Assembly: GCF_030413615.1 (NCBI RefSeq)
Contig: NZ_CP129236.1
Span: 1,906,001 to 1,970,000 of the forward strand
DNA from: Planococcus shixiaomingii
GTDB lineage: Bacteria > Bacillota > Bacilli > Bacillales_A > Planococcaceae
Direction of reading: 5' to 3'
Length of the DNA: 64,000 bases
Of the stretch, positions 1 to 7,947 are shown in pieces. The position numbers and the translations under genes were made by a program. Position 1 is the first letter of the stretch, and each line of letters opens with the position of its first letter. Under the pieces are notes generated by a model. The model did not search any database. It was not told the origin of the DNA and saw only the letters and a program-made list of their open reading frames with translations.

Positions 1-3000
1 ATTCGCCGCTCGCCACAAAGACAACACGGTCGAGTTTTTTCGGAACTTCATAGGTCAGCACGGCAGTCATTTTATTGGGCAGCATAAATTTATAGTTGTG
101 CAACCATCTTTCTTTTCCTTCCGTTACTTCCATATTTATAACAGAATATTCCATTCCGTTATCATCCATCAGTTTAAATCCATGCGGTTTATAAGTAGTA
201 GATCCTCCATCTGTATCCTCTGATCGATCAAGCGTTACCGGGAAGGAAATCAAGCGGTTTTGTTCGTTGGTCACTTGGATTTTAGAAGGTGCCTCCATCA
301 GGTCGCCTAATCTGAAATCTTCCGCCGTGTTAGTCCCATCTCCTAGCGTATAAGACCGGTAGGCCGTTTGCTGAAGTTTTTTGATTTCACCGTCTGACGG
401 TTCCTGAATGTCTTCCGTTGTTTCACTTGCTTTCGGCTCAACCATTTCAGGTGCATCTGCCATTAAATGCCCTTCGGTGCCGGTTGTGGCCGTTTGGGGT
501 ACGTTGCCGCTCGGCTCATTAGTGATTTCTGGCAATGTGTATAGAAACAGCGAGAAAATGCCGACAATCAAAGTGGCGCCTGCAGTGCCCAGTACCCACT
601 TGAACTGATTCTCCAATTTCTTCGAGTTATGCAGCGTGCCGTTGATCGCCTGGTAGGGCAGGATGCGCGCCGCTTTCTCTGCTGGCAGTAAAGCTCCGAG
701 GATCCCGGTAATAACTGGGATCAATAACGTAAGCGACAGGAATCCGAATTCTTCTGTCGGCAGCTGGCCATACATGGAGTAGATGATTACCAGTGAAATG
801 ATCATTCCAATGACGCCTGCCACCAAACCAATCAGGATGCCTTCCCATAAAACGAGAGAGCGAATGCCATTGTTTTGCCAGCCCGTCGCTTTTAATACCG
901 CAATTTGGGCTTGTCGTTCGGAAACATTCTGCCACATGATTTCGGTCGTGGTTAATACGGCAATCAATAAAGCAACGCCCATCGCAACATAATGCATTGT
1001 TCCGACTTCCAATGCGACAAATTCTCCAAGCCACGTTGCGTAGAGAACACCTTTCAGGCGGAACGTCACGAACAGGAAGAAGATGAAAAGGCTGGTCGGA
1101 ACCGCAATGGCCAGAATGGACAGTACGCTTCGCTGCCATTGGGAAAATAGATTATTAAGGCTCATACCGATCACGGATGCCGACCGCACAATCCGTTTCG
1201 CACGGTGCGAGACTTCTCCAGCACGCATAGATTCATAAGATTTTATTCGCCGTATTAAAGCGATTGGAATGAGTGAGCCAAGCCAATAAATGGCGAGCCC
1301 GCATACGCCGATTAAAAATACGCGGAACGCGGAAGTGTCGACACTGCCGGACATGAAAAATGCACCGAGGATAAGCCAGCTGATCAAAGCCACAAGGGTG
1401 CCGAGGATGGTGGCTTCCAAAAACAGCAGTTTTGACAACTGGGCAGGGCGCCATCCTAATGCCAATAAAACAGCAAATTCTTTTTTACGGGCAAAAAGCA
1501 TGATGATGCTGGAAGCAAAGACATAAACAATAGCAACCAGAATTACACTAGCAATCACACCGCTCAAGCCGATTTTCGCTTCTTTAAAAATAGAAATAGA
1601 TGAACCAATTTTAATCCATGGCTGCTGGACCCAACCGAGCCCTTCTTCGTCTCCTAGGCCAGGAAGGTGGGTGAGGGCCAGCTGGGGGGAAGAGCCAAGC
1701 GTGATATCGGTGATAAGGCCAGTTTGCTGCTCGATTTCAGCAGCAACTTCCTTCAATACTTTTTCGCTCTCCTCATCCATCATCTCGACACCTTTTACGT
1801 TTACACGAATTGCCGAAATAGGAGTATCTCCTAAAATTTGAGCCGCTGCTTCAAGGGTCGTTAAAACCAGTGGAGGCTTTGTTAAAAAGCCATAAGCATC
1901 GTTGGTCGGCTTCATGTCAGCGGGAGGGTTGATCGGATTGTTTTCCGAATCCATCACCCATTGCGCTTTGGCAGGAAAATAAGTCTCCATCGGCAATTCC
2001 GTCAATGGATCTTTGGATAGCTTGAGTTTTTGCGGATCGAATACACCAACAAAATCTAAGTTTATTCTTGGCCATTCGGAACTGCCGGTGCTATAAGGGT
2101 TAAATTGGCGGTACATATTTTTAGTTGCCCAAGGCGAATCTTCCGGAAGTTCAAACGGCTCGACTTCGTAGGAATAAGGCCAGCGTTCCGGAAATGGGCT
2201 GTTGACGGGTGAATATTTTACAATTGAGGGCTTTAAAGAAATCCAGGATTGATCAGGAACTTTTATGATTTCATTAGAACTAGAATCTAAAATCTTTTTT
2301 ATAAGTTTTTTATGAACATCCGTTGTGTGATAAGTAAATTCTTTTAATGGTGTCCCTTTAAATTCATCGAGATATTTCTCTTTGCCTTTTGCCATAATGT
2401 CTTCGGCAATTGCTTGCTGATCTGTATCAAAAGGAATATCCAGTTTTTCGAAGCTGTAAGTAATTTTCGCGTCCACAAAATCTTGATTGCTGATCAAAAC
2501 CGGAATTTTATATTCTGTGACTCCCATCACTTCTCCGAGGGCATAAGATGTATCTTCTTCATTAAAATAACGGCTGGAATCACTTGGAATGATGGCCTTA
2601 TCCAGCCCGGCCATTGCAGCTTCTGCTTCCGGATCAATGCCAGCGATCATGATGGAAGTTCCGTAAGCCAAATTTGGAATACCGGGCGATATACCATAGT
2701 CAATCGCAACTGCTCCTCCAGGCTGCCAAGAGCCGGCGGTGACATAGAATGACATTTCATTCACATCGATTTCGGCTCCTGTATTCGTTTCTTCTATCAT
2801 TTTCATTCGGTAAATGCCGGGTTCCGTTATATTCGGATTCTCAAGTTCAACATAGTTTGTGTCAGAACCGATCATCGCAATCGGAGCTGCAATCTCTACG
2901 TCAGACATAGCTTTAATCTGTTCATATTGATCAAGCGAGATTCCGCCTTCTAGTCCACTCAAATAATTCGGCTCTAAAAGGTCCAACTCTTCCGTAACAC

Positions 3001-3199
3001 TTCGGCTTCCTTCCGGGCGGACGACGATGTGATAGGAGGACTTCCACCTTTTTTGGAGCTCATCTACGACCGTTCCTTTGTTTGCCTGCGTAATGCCGAT
3101 CAAATAACTGAGCCCGGTACTCAAAATCAAAACGCCGACCAATAAAAGAATAAAGCGTTCTTTGTTGCGCCACCAGGAATTCCAGATAAACTTAAGCAT
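1..3199 (-). CDS. ABC transporter permease, FtsX/MacB type (C-terminus cut by window edge)
   Basis: A continuous minus-strand frame of 1066 codons starts at ATG 3199 and is still open at base 1. The first membrane segment is at about residues 14-33. A large region of about 500 residues rich in Asp, Pro and Ser follows and should be extracytoplasmic. Then come several hydrophobic segments with FtsX-like texture, ending in a second acidic, Thr/Ser-rich external stretch. The start overlaps the stop of the ATPase gene by 8 bases, so the two are translationally coupled. Family knowledge says such pairs export lipids, peptides or drugs, or sense them; the substrate here is unknown. Nothing in the visible part is frameshifted. 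Confidence 0.85.
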   Translation of the reverse strand, partial: MLKFIWNSWWRNKERFILLLVGVLILSTGLSYLIGITQANKGTVVDELQKRWKSSYHIVVRPEGSRSVTEELDLLEPNYLSGLEGGISLDQYEQIKAMSDVEIAAPIAMIGSDTNYVELENPNITEPGIYRMKMIEETNTGAEIDVNEMSFYVTAGSWQPGGAVAIDYGISPGIPNLAYGTSIMIAGIDPEAEAAMAGLDKAIIPSDSSRYFNEEDTSYALGEVMGVTEYKIPVLISNQDFVDAKITYSFEKLDIPFDTDQQAIAEDIMAKGKEKYLDEFKGTPLKEFTYHTTDVHKKLIKKILDSSSNEIIKVPDQSWISLKPSIVKYSPVNSPFPERWPYSYEVEPFELPEDSPWATKNMYRQFNPYSTGSSEWPRINLDFVGVFDPQKLKLSKDPLTELPMETYFPAKAQWVMDSENNPINPPADMKPTNDAYGFLTKPPLVLTTLEAAAQILGDTPISAIRVNVKGVEMMDEESEKVLKEVAAEIEQQTGLITDITLGSSPQLALTHLPGLGDEEGLGWVQQPWIKIGSSISIFKEAKIGLSGVIASVILVAIVYVFASSIIMLFARKKEFAVLLALGWRPAQLSKLLFLEATILGTLVALISWLILGAFFMSGSVDTSAFRVFLIGVCGLAIYWLGSLIPIALIRRIKSYESMRAGEVSHRAKRIVRSASVIGMSLNNLFSQWQRSVLSILAIAVPTSLFIFFLFVTFRLKGVLYATWLGEFVALEVGTMHYVAMGVALLIAVLTTTEIMWQNVSERQAQIAVLKATGWQNNGIRSLVLWEGILIGLVAGVIGMIISLVIIYSMYGQLPTEEFGFLSLTLLIPVITGILGALLPAEKAARILPYQAINGTLHNSKKLENQFKWVLGTAGATLIVGIFSLFLYTLPEITNEPSGNVPQTATTGTEGHLMADAPEMVEPKASETTEDIQEPSDGEIKKLQQTAYRSYTLGDGTNTAEDFRLGDLMEAPSKIQVTNEQNRLISFPVTLDRSEDTDGGSTTYKPHGFKLMDDNGMEYSVINMEVTEGKERWLHNYKFMLPNKMTAVLTYEVPKKLDRVVFVASGE

Positions 3200-3896
3200 A
3201 CTGATTTACCTGTGTGTCCGAGACGATTTCACCGTCCCGCATCTCGATTTTGCGGTTGGCGCGGTCGGCCAGAGCCGGATCGTGCGTAACGAACAGTACG
3301 CCGCATCCTTTCTCCTGGTTTAATGAGCGAAGTAGCTGGAAAATAATCTCCCCGGTTTCGGAATCCAGGTTGCCGGTCGGCTCATCCGCCAGCAGCCATT
3401 TGGGTTCATGGACAAGCGCGCGGGCAATGGCGACGCGCTGCTGCTGGCCGCCAGACAGCTGGGAAGGAAGAGAGTTGGTTTTGTCGCCGAGTCCGACCAT
3501 TTCCAGCAATTCTTTCGCGCGCTGCTTCTTGTCGTAACTGACTTTGCGGCCGAACAGCGGCGCCATGATATTTTCCAATGCAGTCAACGTTGGGATGAGG
3601 TGGAACTGCTGGAAGATGAAGCCGATGTTGTTAAATCGGAAATCGGCCAGTTGATTTGCCTTCAGCTGATGGACCGGTTCGTTTCCATGCAGCAACTCAC
3701 CGGAAGTGGGGTCATCGAGTGTGCCGATGATGCTGAGCAGGGTGGATTTCCCGGAACCGGAGGGACCGATGATGGAGATGAATGTTCCTTCCTCCAACAG
3801 CAGATCGACGTTTTTTAACGCATACGTTTCCACGCCATCCCCTTGAAACGATTTCACTAATTTGCGGCATTCGACGGTTTGGTTCAAATTCGGCAC
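3192..3896 (-). CDS. ABC transporter ATP-binding protein, LolD/MacB family
   Basis: A 234-residue nucleotide-binding subunit that would hydrolyse ATP to drive the permease encoded next to it. Walker A GPSGSGKST is at residues 44-52, the Q-loop (FIFQQF) near 94-99, the signature LSGGQQQ at 147-153, Walker B WLLADEP at 167-173 and the switch histidine at 205. The motif TGNLDSETG after Walker B is typical of the LolD/MacB/BceA group. The gene is first in a two-gene minus-strand operon and its stop overlaps the permease start. Length is normal for the family. Substrate cannot be deduced; no two-component system or TetR gene is adjacent within the window. Confidence 0.93.
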   Translation of the reverse strand: MPNLNQTVECRKLVKSFQGDGVETYALKNVDLLLEEGTFISIIGPSGSGKSTLLSIIGTLDDPTSGELLHGNEPVHQLKANQLADFRFNNIGFIFQQFHLIPTLTALENIMAPLFGRKVSYDKKQRAKELLEMVGLGDKTNSLPSQLSGGQQQRVAIARALVHEPKWLLADEPTGNLDSETGEIIFQLLRSLNQEKGCGVLFVTHDPALADRANRKIEMRDGEIVSDTQVNQYA

Positions 3897-4225
3897 TCTC
3901 CTTTGGAATAATTGGTAAATTTTATCTATTCCAAATATACCAAATAATAGAAAGGATAGGAATGGCCTTTCATAGTTTTAAGAAACTGAAATCTTGATTT
4001 TTCATGTGCTTCTCTTTACGGTTAAAAATTTATATAACAGCAAATTTTTATTGGTTTGCTTGCAGTTCGTGACTTAGAGGAAAAAAGTATAAGTCAAACC
4101 AAACAGAAGTAAAAAGATCAAAAACAAGTTAGCCCTCTTGTTCAGTTTTTGAAACTGGGCTTTTATCAGCAGGTAAATTAGAAATCCAATTCAAATATTT
4201 CTTCTTTATTAAGTTGTTGTAAACT
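3897..4225. other. Intergenic region with no supported gene
   Basis: About 330 bases between the divergent ABC and padR-chrA operons, AT-rich. It holds short dyads (AACAAG/CTTGTT and CAGTTT/AAACTG near 4122-4160). A minus-strand frame around 4080-4190 reads as one hydrophobic segment but has no ATG, GTG or TTG start, so I do not call a gene. It presumably carries the ABC operon promoter. Confidence 0.5.
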
Positions 4226-4283
4226 TTGACTTAGATTACAGTCGGTAAAAATTATTTATGTTAACGTCATATTATCGAGTAAC

Positions 4284-4302
4284 AATATCGAAATTCGATA
4301 TT
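4284..4302. promoter_or_regulatory. Candidate PadR operator upstream of padR-chrA
   Basis: A perfect 8-bp inverted repeat, AATATCGA-AAT-TCGATATT, ends just before the ribosome binding site of the PadR gene. A possible -35 TTGACT lies at 4226-4231 with an A/T-rich -10 near 4249-4255, so the dyad would sit downstream of the transcription start, a usual place for repression. Autoregulation by the adjacent PadR protein is an inference. Confidence 0.6.
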
Positions 4303-4318
4303 AAGAAGGAGGAGTCAA

Positions 4319-4627
4319 ATGGAAGACAAAGTTCTTCGAAAACTCTTTTTGGGGTTTATTCATATCCACATTTTGCACCATGCAAAAGAGATGCCGATTT
4401 TCGGCGCTTGGATGTTAGAGGAACTGAGAGAGCACGGCTACAGCATCGGTCCGGGGACTCTTTATCCGATTCTGCATTCCATGGAATCAGACGGGCTTCT
4501 TACTCGGGAAGACCGGAATGTGGAAGGGAAAATTAGAAAGTATTACAGCATCACCGGAAAAGGGGAGCACATACTTATCGAAGCGCAAAAAAAAGCATAC
4601 GAGCTTTTTAAAGAAATTAAAGACTGA
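4319..4627 (+). CDS. PadR family transcriptional regulator
   Basis: A 102-residue winged-helix protein. The sequence shows the PadR pattern: an N-terminal helix ending in LGFIHIHILH, a GTLYPILHSME recognition region near residues 48-58 and a wing with KIRKYYSITGKG near 78-90. The ATG follows AAGGAGG at a good distance. The chromate transporter gene starts 16 bases after its stop, so the two form an operon, and a perfect dyad lies just upstream. By analogy with PadR regulators next to chrA genes in Bacillus, it probably represses the operon until chromate or another ligand appears. The ligand is inferred from the neighbour only. Confidence 0.88.
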   Translation: MEDKVLRKLFLGFIHIHILHHAKEMPIFGAWMLEELREHGYSIGPGTLYPILHSMESDGLLTREDRNVEGKIRKYYSITGKGEHILIEAQKKAYELFKEIKD

Positions 4628-4643
4628 ATAAAAGGAGAGAATC

Positions 4644-5837
4644 ATGAAAGCTAACCATTCTAAAACGACTTTCAAGTCGCTACTGGAAATTCTATTCGTT
4701 TCAACGCGCCTTGGGCTCACGTCATTCGGGGGGCCAATCGCCCATTTAGGGTACTTCCATGAAGAATACATACGGAGAAGAAAGTGGATGGATGAAAAAA
4801 GCTATGCGGATCTAGTTGCGCTTGCGCAATTCTTGCCAGGTCCGGCAAGCAGCCAGGTGGGAATCGGAATAGGCGTTATGCGTGGAGGCGTATTAGGCGG
4901 AATTGTTTCCTTTATCGGTTTCACGTTGCCTTCGGTCATTGCCCTGATTCTTTTCGCGTTGCTTCTTCAAAACTTTGATGTCGCAGATGCTGGATGGATT
5001 CATGGATTGAAAATTGTAGCTGTAGCGGTAGTGGCGCACGCCATCATGGGCATGGCGAAAAACTTAACACCGGATTTAAGCAGGAAAGCCATCGCTCTCT
5101 TTGTGTTGGTTGTCACTCTTTTCTGGCAATCAGCTTTCAGTCAAGTGGGCGTGATTTTAATCGCCGCTCTTATTGGATATTTCCTCTATAAAAACAATGC
5201 GGAAACGGATGAGAATCATGTACAGTTTCCGATTGCCAAGCGATTTTCAGCAATCTGCCTCGGTTTGTTTTTCGGCTTGCTGTTTTTGCTCCCCGTTCTG
5301 CGGGAAGTCACAGGCTCTTACTGGGTAGCGATGTTTGACAGCTTTTACCGTGCAGGCTCACTGGTTTTCGGTGGTGGACATGTTGTCTTGCCTTTGCTGG
5401 AACAGGAATTTGTACCGACTGGCTGGTTGACTGAAGAAGCCTTTTTGGCAGGCTACGGAGCTACACAAGCAGTTCCAGGTCCACTGTTCACATTTGCGGC
5501 TTATTTAGGAGCGGTTATGAATGGATGGCAGGGTGGGCTCTTTGCGACTGCCGCGATTTTCTTGCCGGCATTTTTGCTGATTCTTGGAGCCTTGCCTTTT
5601 TGGGACATGTTACGGAATAACCGCAAGATCAAAGGCGCTGTAATGGGCGTCAATGCGGCGGTTTTGGGAATTTTGATTTCAGCTTTCTATACGCCGATTT
5701 GGACCAGTTCGATTCTTGAACCGGCGGATTTTACTTTGGCAGCTGTGTTGTTCAGCATGTTGGTATATTGGAAACTGCCGCCTTGGATCATTGTGGTCTG
5801 CGGAGCGATTGGCGGCTCGCTGCTGACTTTACTATAA
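4644..5837 (+). CDS. chrA: Chromate transporter ChrA, CHR superfamily
   Basis: A 397-residue membrane protein with two homologous CHR halves. The first half has TSFGGP near residues 27-32 and QFLPGPASSQ near 62-71; the second has VFGGGHVVLPLLEQEF near 240-256 and QAVPGPLF soon after. These paired motifs are the mark of full-length (two-domain) ChrA, which exports chromate from the cytoplasm and lowers its toxicity. It is the second gene after padR, with its own AAAGGAGAG ribosome binding site, and is followed by a strong terminator. Some CHR proteins have no proven chromate role, so family assignment is firmer than substrate. Confidence 0.9.
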   Translation: MKANHSKTTFKSLLEILFVSTRLGLTSFGGPIAHLGYFHEEYIRRRKWMDEKSYADLVALAQFLPGPASSQVGIGIGVMRGGVLGGIVSFIGFTLPSVIALILFALLLQNFDVADAGWIHGLKIVAVAVVAHAIMGMAKNLTPDLSRKAIALFVLVVTLFWQSAFSQVGVILIAALIGYFLYKNNAETDENHVQFPIAKRFSAICLGLFFGLLFLLPVLREVTGSYWVAMFDSFYRAGSLVFGGGHVVLPLLEQEFVPTGWLTEEAFLAGYGATQAVPGPLFTFAAYLGAVMNGWQGGLFATAAIFLPAFLLILGALPFWDMLRNNRKIKGAVMGVNAAVLGILISAFYTPIWTSSILEPADFTLAAVLFSMLVYWKLPPWIIVVCGAIGGSLLTLL

Positions 5838-5883
5838 AGCTCGGGAAAGCCGTGGCTCGTAAATAGAACAAATGTTATCAGAG

Positions 5884-5919
5884 AGAAGAAACTTTAAAAC
5901 AAGTTTCTTCTTTTTTTCT
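5884..5919 (+). terminator. Rho-independent terminator after chrA
   Basis: A ten-base perfect stem, AGAAGAAACT/AGTTTCTTCT, with an 8-base loop, followed by a T-rich run to 5919. Confidence 0.85.
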
Positions 5920-5928
5920 TTGTAAAAA

Positions 5929-5941
5929 CGTACGTATACAA
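5929..5941. promoter_or_regulatory. GTATACAA half-site matching the operators at 47.8 kb
   Basis: CGTACGTATACAA is identical over 13 bases to the right half of the first operator at 47798-47817. The left half here is poor, although TTGTA occurs just upstream at 5920-5924. It lies about 140 bases before the small gene at 6080, so it could be a related regulatory site or coincidence. Confidence 0.3.
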
Positions 5942-6079
5942 ATGGCTTTTTTTACATAATGCCATTTTCGACAATACTTTTTATTCTAATGTAAAATTAA
6001 GGGAACCGCTCAAGAGAAGTGTGGCATAATAGCAAGAAGAAGTATGTGAATAATCAATTATCAAAAAGGGGGAGACTTT

Positions 6080-6295
6080 ATGAACTTAAAAGAGACACCG
6101 CGTGAAAAAAGAGAACGCTTAAGACAAAACGAATCAAGAAATAATCCTACAGGGTCACTGCGGGATGGATTTGACAGTGGAGCCGGTAATGGCAATTTAA
6201 GCGATATAGCCGGTGATCTGGGTTGGAAAGGAATGGGACTATTAGTTATAGTGCTAGGGGTTGGGTACACGATATACCAGGTCTTTTTTGGTTGA
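6080..6295 (+). CDS. Small single-pass membrane protein, DUF6366-like
   Basis: A 71-residue protein with a charged N-terminus (PREKRERLRQNESRNNPTGS), a glycine-rich middle and one C-terminal membrane segment at about residues 50-69. The order KRERLRQ, NPTG, DLGWKG then a membrane helix matches what I remember of the DUF6366 family of Bacillales; function is unknown. The ATG follows AAAAAGGGGGAG. An uncharacterised gene follows closely on the same strand. The family name is from memory and the presence of a gene is the firmer claim. Confidence 0.7.
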   Translation: MNLKETPREKRERLRQNESRNNPTGSLRDGFDSGAGNGNLSDIAGDLGWKGMGLLVIVLGVGYTIYQVFFG

Positions 6296-6362
6296 ATTCC
6301 CTTTTCTGCTATTATCGGAAAAAAATAATGGTTCACAATTGAAAGCAATCAAAATCATAAGG

Positions 6363-6878
6363 ATGATGAGAGAATTGTTGAGAAAATTAATTATTGCGGT
6401 TCCGTTTTTAGTTTTAGCATTCTTAATAGGACTGATCATCTCAGTCAACGTAGAAGATACAGATTCTCCGGTTGTTCGAGAAGAAGTGAAAGAGAAAGAG
6501 CCTGAAGTTTCGGAAGTGTCTAAACAAAATCCCGCAAATCCTAAAGCCAAAGGGTTCCAACCAAGTGAATTTGGAGAGCCAAAAGATATGGTGCTGGCAA
6601 TTCATGAAGAATGGCATAATTTAAGCATTGAAGAACAATATTCAGAAAATATTGATTCAGAAGGTTATCAGCTCATTGCTTCTATTGTGATTGCAGTTAA
6701 CTCAGTTAGCAACAATGTAGATAGCGCTATGGTGCCAAAGTTTAACGCCCTACAAGAAACAGCCCATAAGTTGACAAGTCCGATTATAGAATTGCCTGAA
6801 GAGGAGCGTAAAGCTTTGATTCCACGTTTCGAGAGCCAATTGGATTCACTTTACGAAGCCATGATGAATCGCCCATAA
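6363..6878 (+). CDS. Hypothetical protein with N-terminal membrane anchor
   Basis: About 171 residues from ATG 6363 (a second ATG follows at 6366). One membrane helix lies at about residues 8-29 (KLIIAVPFLVLAFLIG), followed by a Glu/Val-rich linker and a soluble helical domain. The frame is open further upstream to 6261, but that would overlap the preceding gene and has no ribosome binding site; the chosen starts also have only a weak AAGG signal, so the start is uncertain. The topology suggests an extracytoplasmic domain. I do not recognise the family. It is probably co-transcribed with the gene at 6080. Confidence 0.65.
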   Translation: MMRELLRKLIIAVPFLVLAFLIGLIISVNVEDTDSPVVREEVKEKEPEVSEVSKQNPANPKAKGFQPSEFGEPKDMVLAIHEEWHNLSIEEQYSENIDSEGYQLIASIVIAVNSVSNNVDSAMVPKFNALQETAHKLTSPIIELPEEERKALIPRFESQLDSLYEAMMNRP

Positions 6879-7058
6879 GTAATAAGGGACCCAGGGGAAT
6901 TTATACGATCATTGATTTTTAAAGCACTGAGTTAACATATGATCAGTGAAATCAACTTGATTACGTTTCCAGCTACATATGCATTGATATTAGTAATACC
7001 TACTACATTCGTATAGTAGGAATAACAGATTGTTCGATAGAAAACAGGGGGGATCTAT

Positions 7059-7502
7059 CTGAAACGGTTTCTATATTATTTCATCTGGACATTGGCCATT
7101 GGAATCGTATTGTATGTTGGTATGCTGCTTCAGGCGCAACTAGTTGAGTGGTCACATTCGACTTTTTACCTTTTTCCGCTACAAGTATACATCGCGCTTT
7201 TTCCAGTGATAATCGGTTTACTAATCCGCACACCAAAATATATTTTGGAAATGAAAAACAGGCAGCCGATGGTTTTTGACTGGATTATTTTCTCTGCTAT
7301 TGGATTGCCTGCGCTTTATATCGTACTGATGACATTTTTGCCATTTTCACCACTAGGTGCTGGTTGGCTCTCTGTTCCTAGAATTTTACTTCTTGGCGGA
7401 ACGACCGTCCCGACAATCGCAGGATTAGTTTTCGGCTATATAGTGTTAGATAGTTTCAAGGTTAAAAAAGCTTCTAAGAAAGCCCAAAAGATTCAATTGT
7501 AA
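7059..7502 (+). CDS. Small multi-pass membrane protein, probable CTG start
   Basis: The frame encodes about four hydrophobic segments and a basic C-terminus (KVKKASKKAQK). The first conventional start is TTG 7092, which has no ribosome binding site and would cut into the first helix. A CTG at 7059 follows GGGGGGATCTAT at the right distance and gives MKRFLYYFIW, a typical membrane-protein beginning, so I place the start there (147 residues). The frame is closed by TAG at 7038. Family not recognised. A bidirectional terminator follows. Confidence 0.65.
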   Translation: MKRFLYYFIWTLAIGIVLYVGMLLQAQLVEWSHSTFYLFPLQVYIALFPVIIGLLIRTPKYILEMKNRQPMVFDWIIFSAIGLPALYIVLMTFLPFSPLGAGWLSVPRILLLGGTTVPTIAGLVFGYIVLDSFKVKKASKKAQKIQL

Positions 7503-7509
7503 AAGCATA

Positions 7510-7561
7510 AAATAATGAAAGGCAGAGAGGATATAACTTTTCTCTCTGCCTTTCATTATTT
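7510..7561. terminator. Bidirectional terminator between convergent genes
   Basis: A 20-base perfect stem (AAATAATGAAAGGCAGAGAG and its complement) with a 12-base loop and A/T tracts on both outer sides. It ends the plus-strand gene at 7059-7502 and the minus-strand lipoprotein gene, whose stop codon overlaps its edge. Confidence 0.85.
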
Positions 7562-7697
7562 ATTCGTCGTCATTCTGTTCATCATTCTTTTCAAAATCAA
7601 TATTAAACTTGTCTTTCTCTGGGGCAGCATCGTTAACTTCAAACGAACATCCGGTTAAGAATAATACCGCTAAAATAAGTGAAACTGCCTTTTTCAA
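7560..7697 (-). CDS. Very small lipoprotein
   Basis: A 45-residue frame on the minus strand: TTG start at 7697, basic LKKAV, a hydrophobic stretch and a lipobox LTGC at residues 14-17, then a highly acidic tail ending NDEQNDDE. The start is preceded by AAAGGGAGG at a good distance, and the gene begins one base after the stop of the small membrane protein upstream, so the two are coupled. The lipobox predicts cleavage before Cys17 and a mature peptide of only 29 residues on the outer face of the membrane. Function unknown. Confidence 0.72.
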   Translation of the reverse strand: MKKAVSLILAVLFLTGCSFEVNDAAPEKDKFNIDFEKNDEQNDDE

Positions 7698-7698
7698 A

Positions 7699-7854
7699 TT
7701 ACATTCCTCCCTTTAATAGGATGCTGATCAAATCCAGAAGCAACTTAACGGTGTACATAACAATACTTACTATCACTACTCCGGCCAAGAAGTAACAGAC
7801 CAGTTTCAAAACATCGAAGATGGCTCCAATCAAATCGTCCATAAACGCTTTCAT
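7699..7854 (-). CDS. Very small membrane protein
   Basis: A 51-residue frame from ATG 7854, preceded by AGAGGTGATTCAC. It has an amphipathic start (MKAFMDDLIGAIFDVLK), a membrane helix at about residues 18-38 and a second hydrophobic stretch ending ILLKGGM. It forms a two-gene operon with the lipoprotein immediately downstream. The pairing of a tiny membrane protein with a tiny lipoprotein, each with a good ribosome binding site, supports both as genes. Function unknown. Confidence 0.7.
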   Translation of the reverse strand: MKAFMDDLIGAIFDVLKLVCYFLAGVVIVSIVMYTVKLLLDLISILLKGGM

Positions 7855-7947
7855 GTGAATCACCTCTTGTACTTAGAGTGAAAGGGATAGAAAAGTGAAA
7901 AAGTCAGCCACCAGCGATGCAAATCAAGAACTTGTTTAAACTCTCGT

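Noticed and set aside
627..1139. 170-codon minus-strand frame inside the left-edge permease gene
   Set aside because: It is out of frame with the long FtsX-type reading frame and has shadow-like composition rich in Arg, His and Cys.
3192..3199. Overlap of ATPase stop and permease start as a frameshift
   Set aside because: Both proteins are full and normal; an 8-base overlap is ordinary translational coupling.
4080..4190. Minus-strand hydrophobic frame ending LLLFGLTYTFFL
   Set aside because: It has no ATG, GTG or TTG start after the upstream stop and no ribosome binding site.
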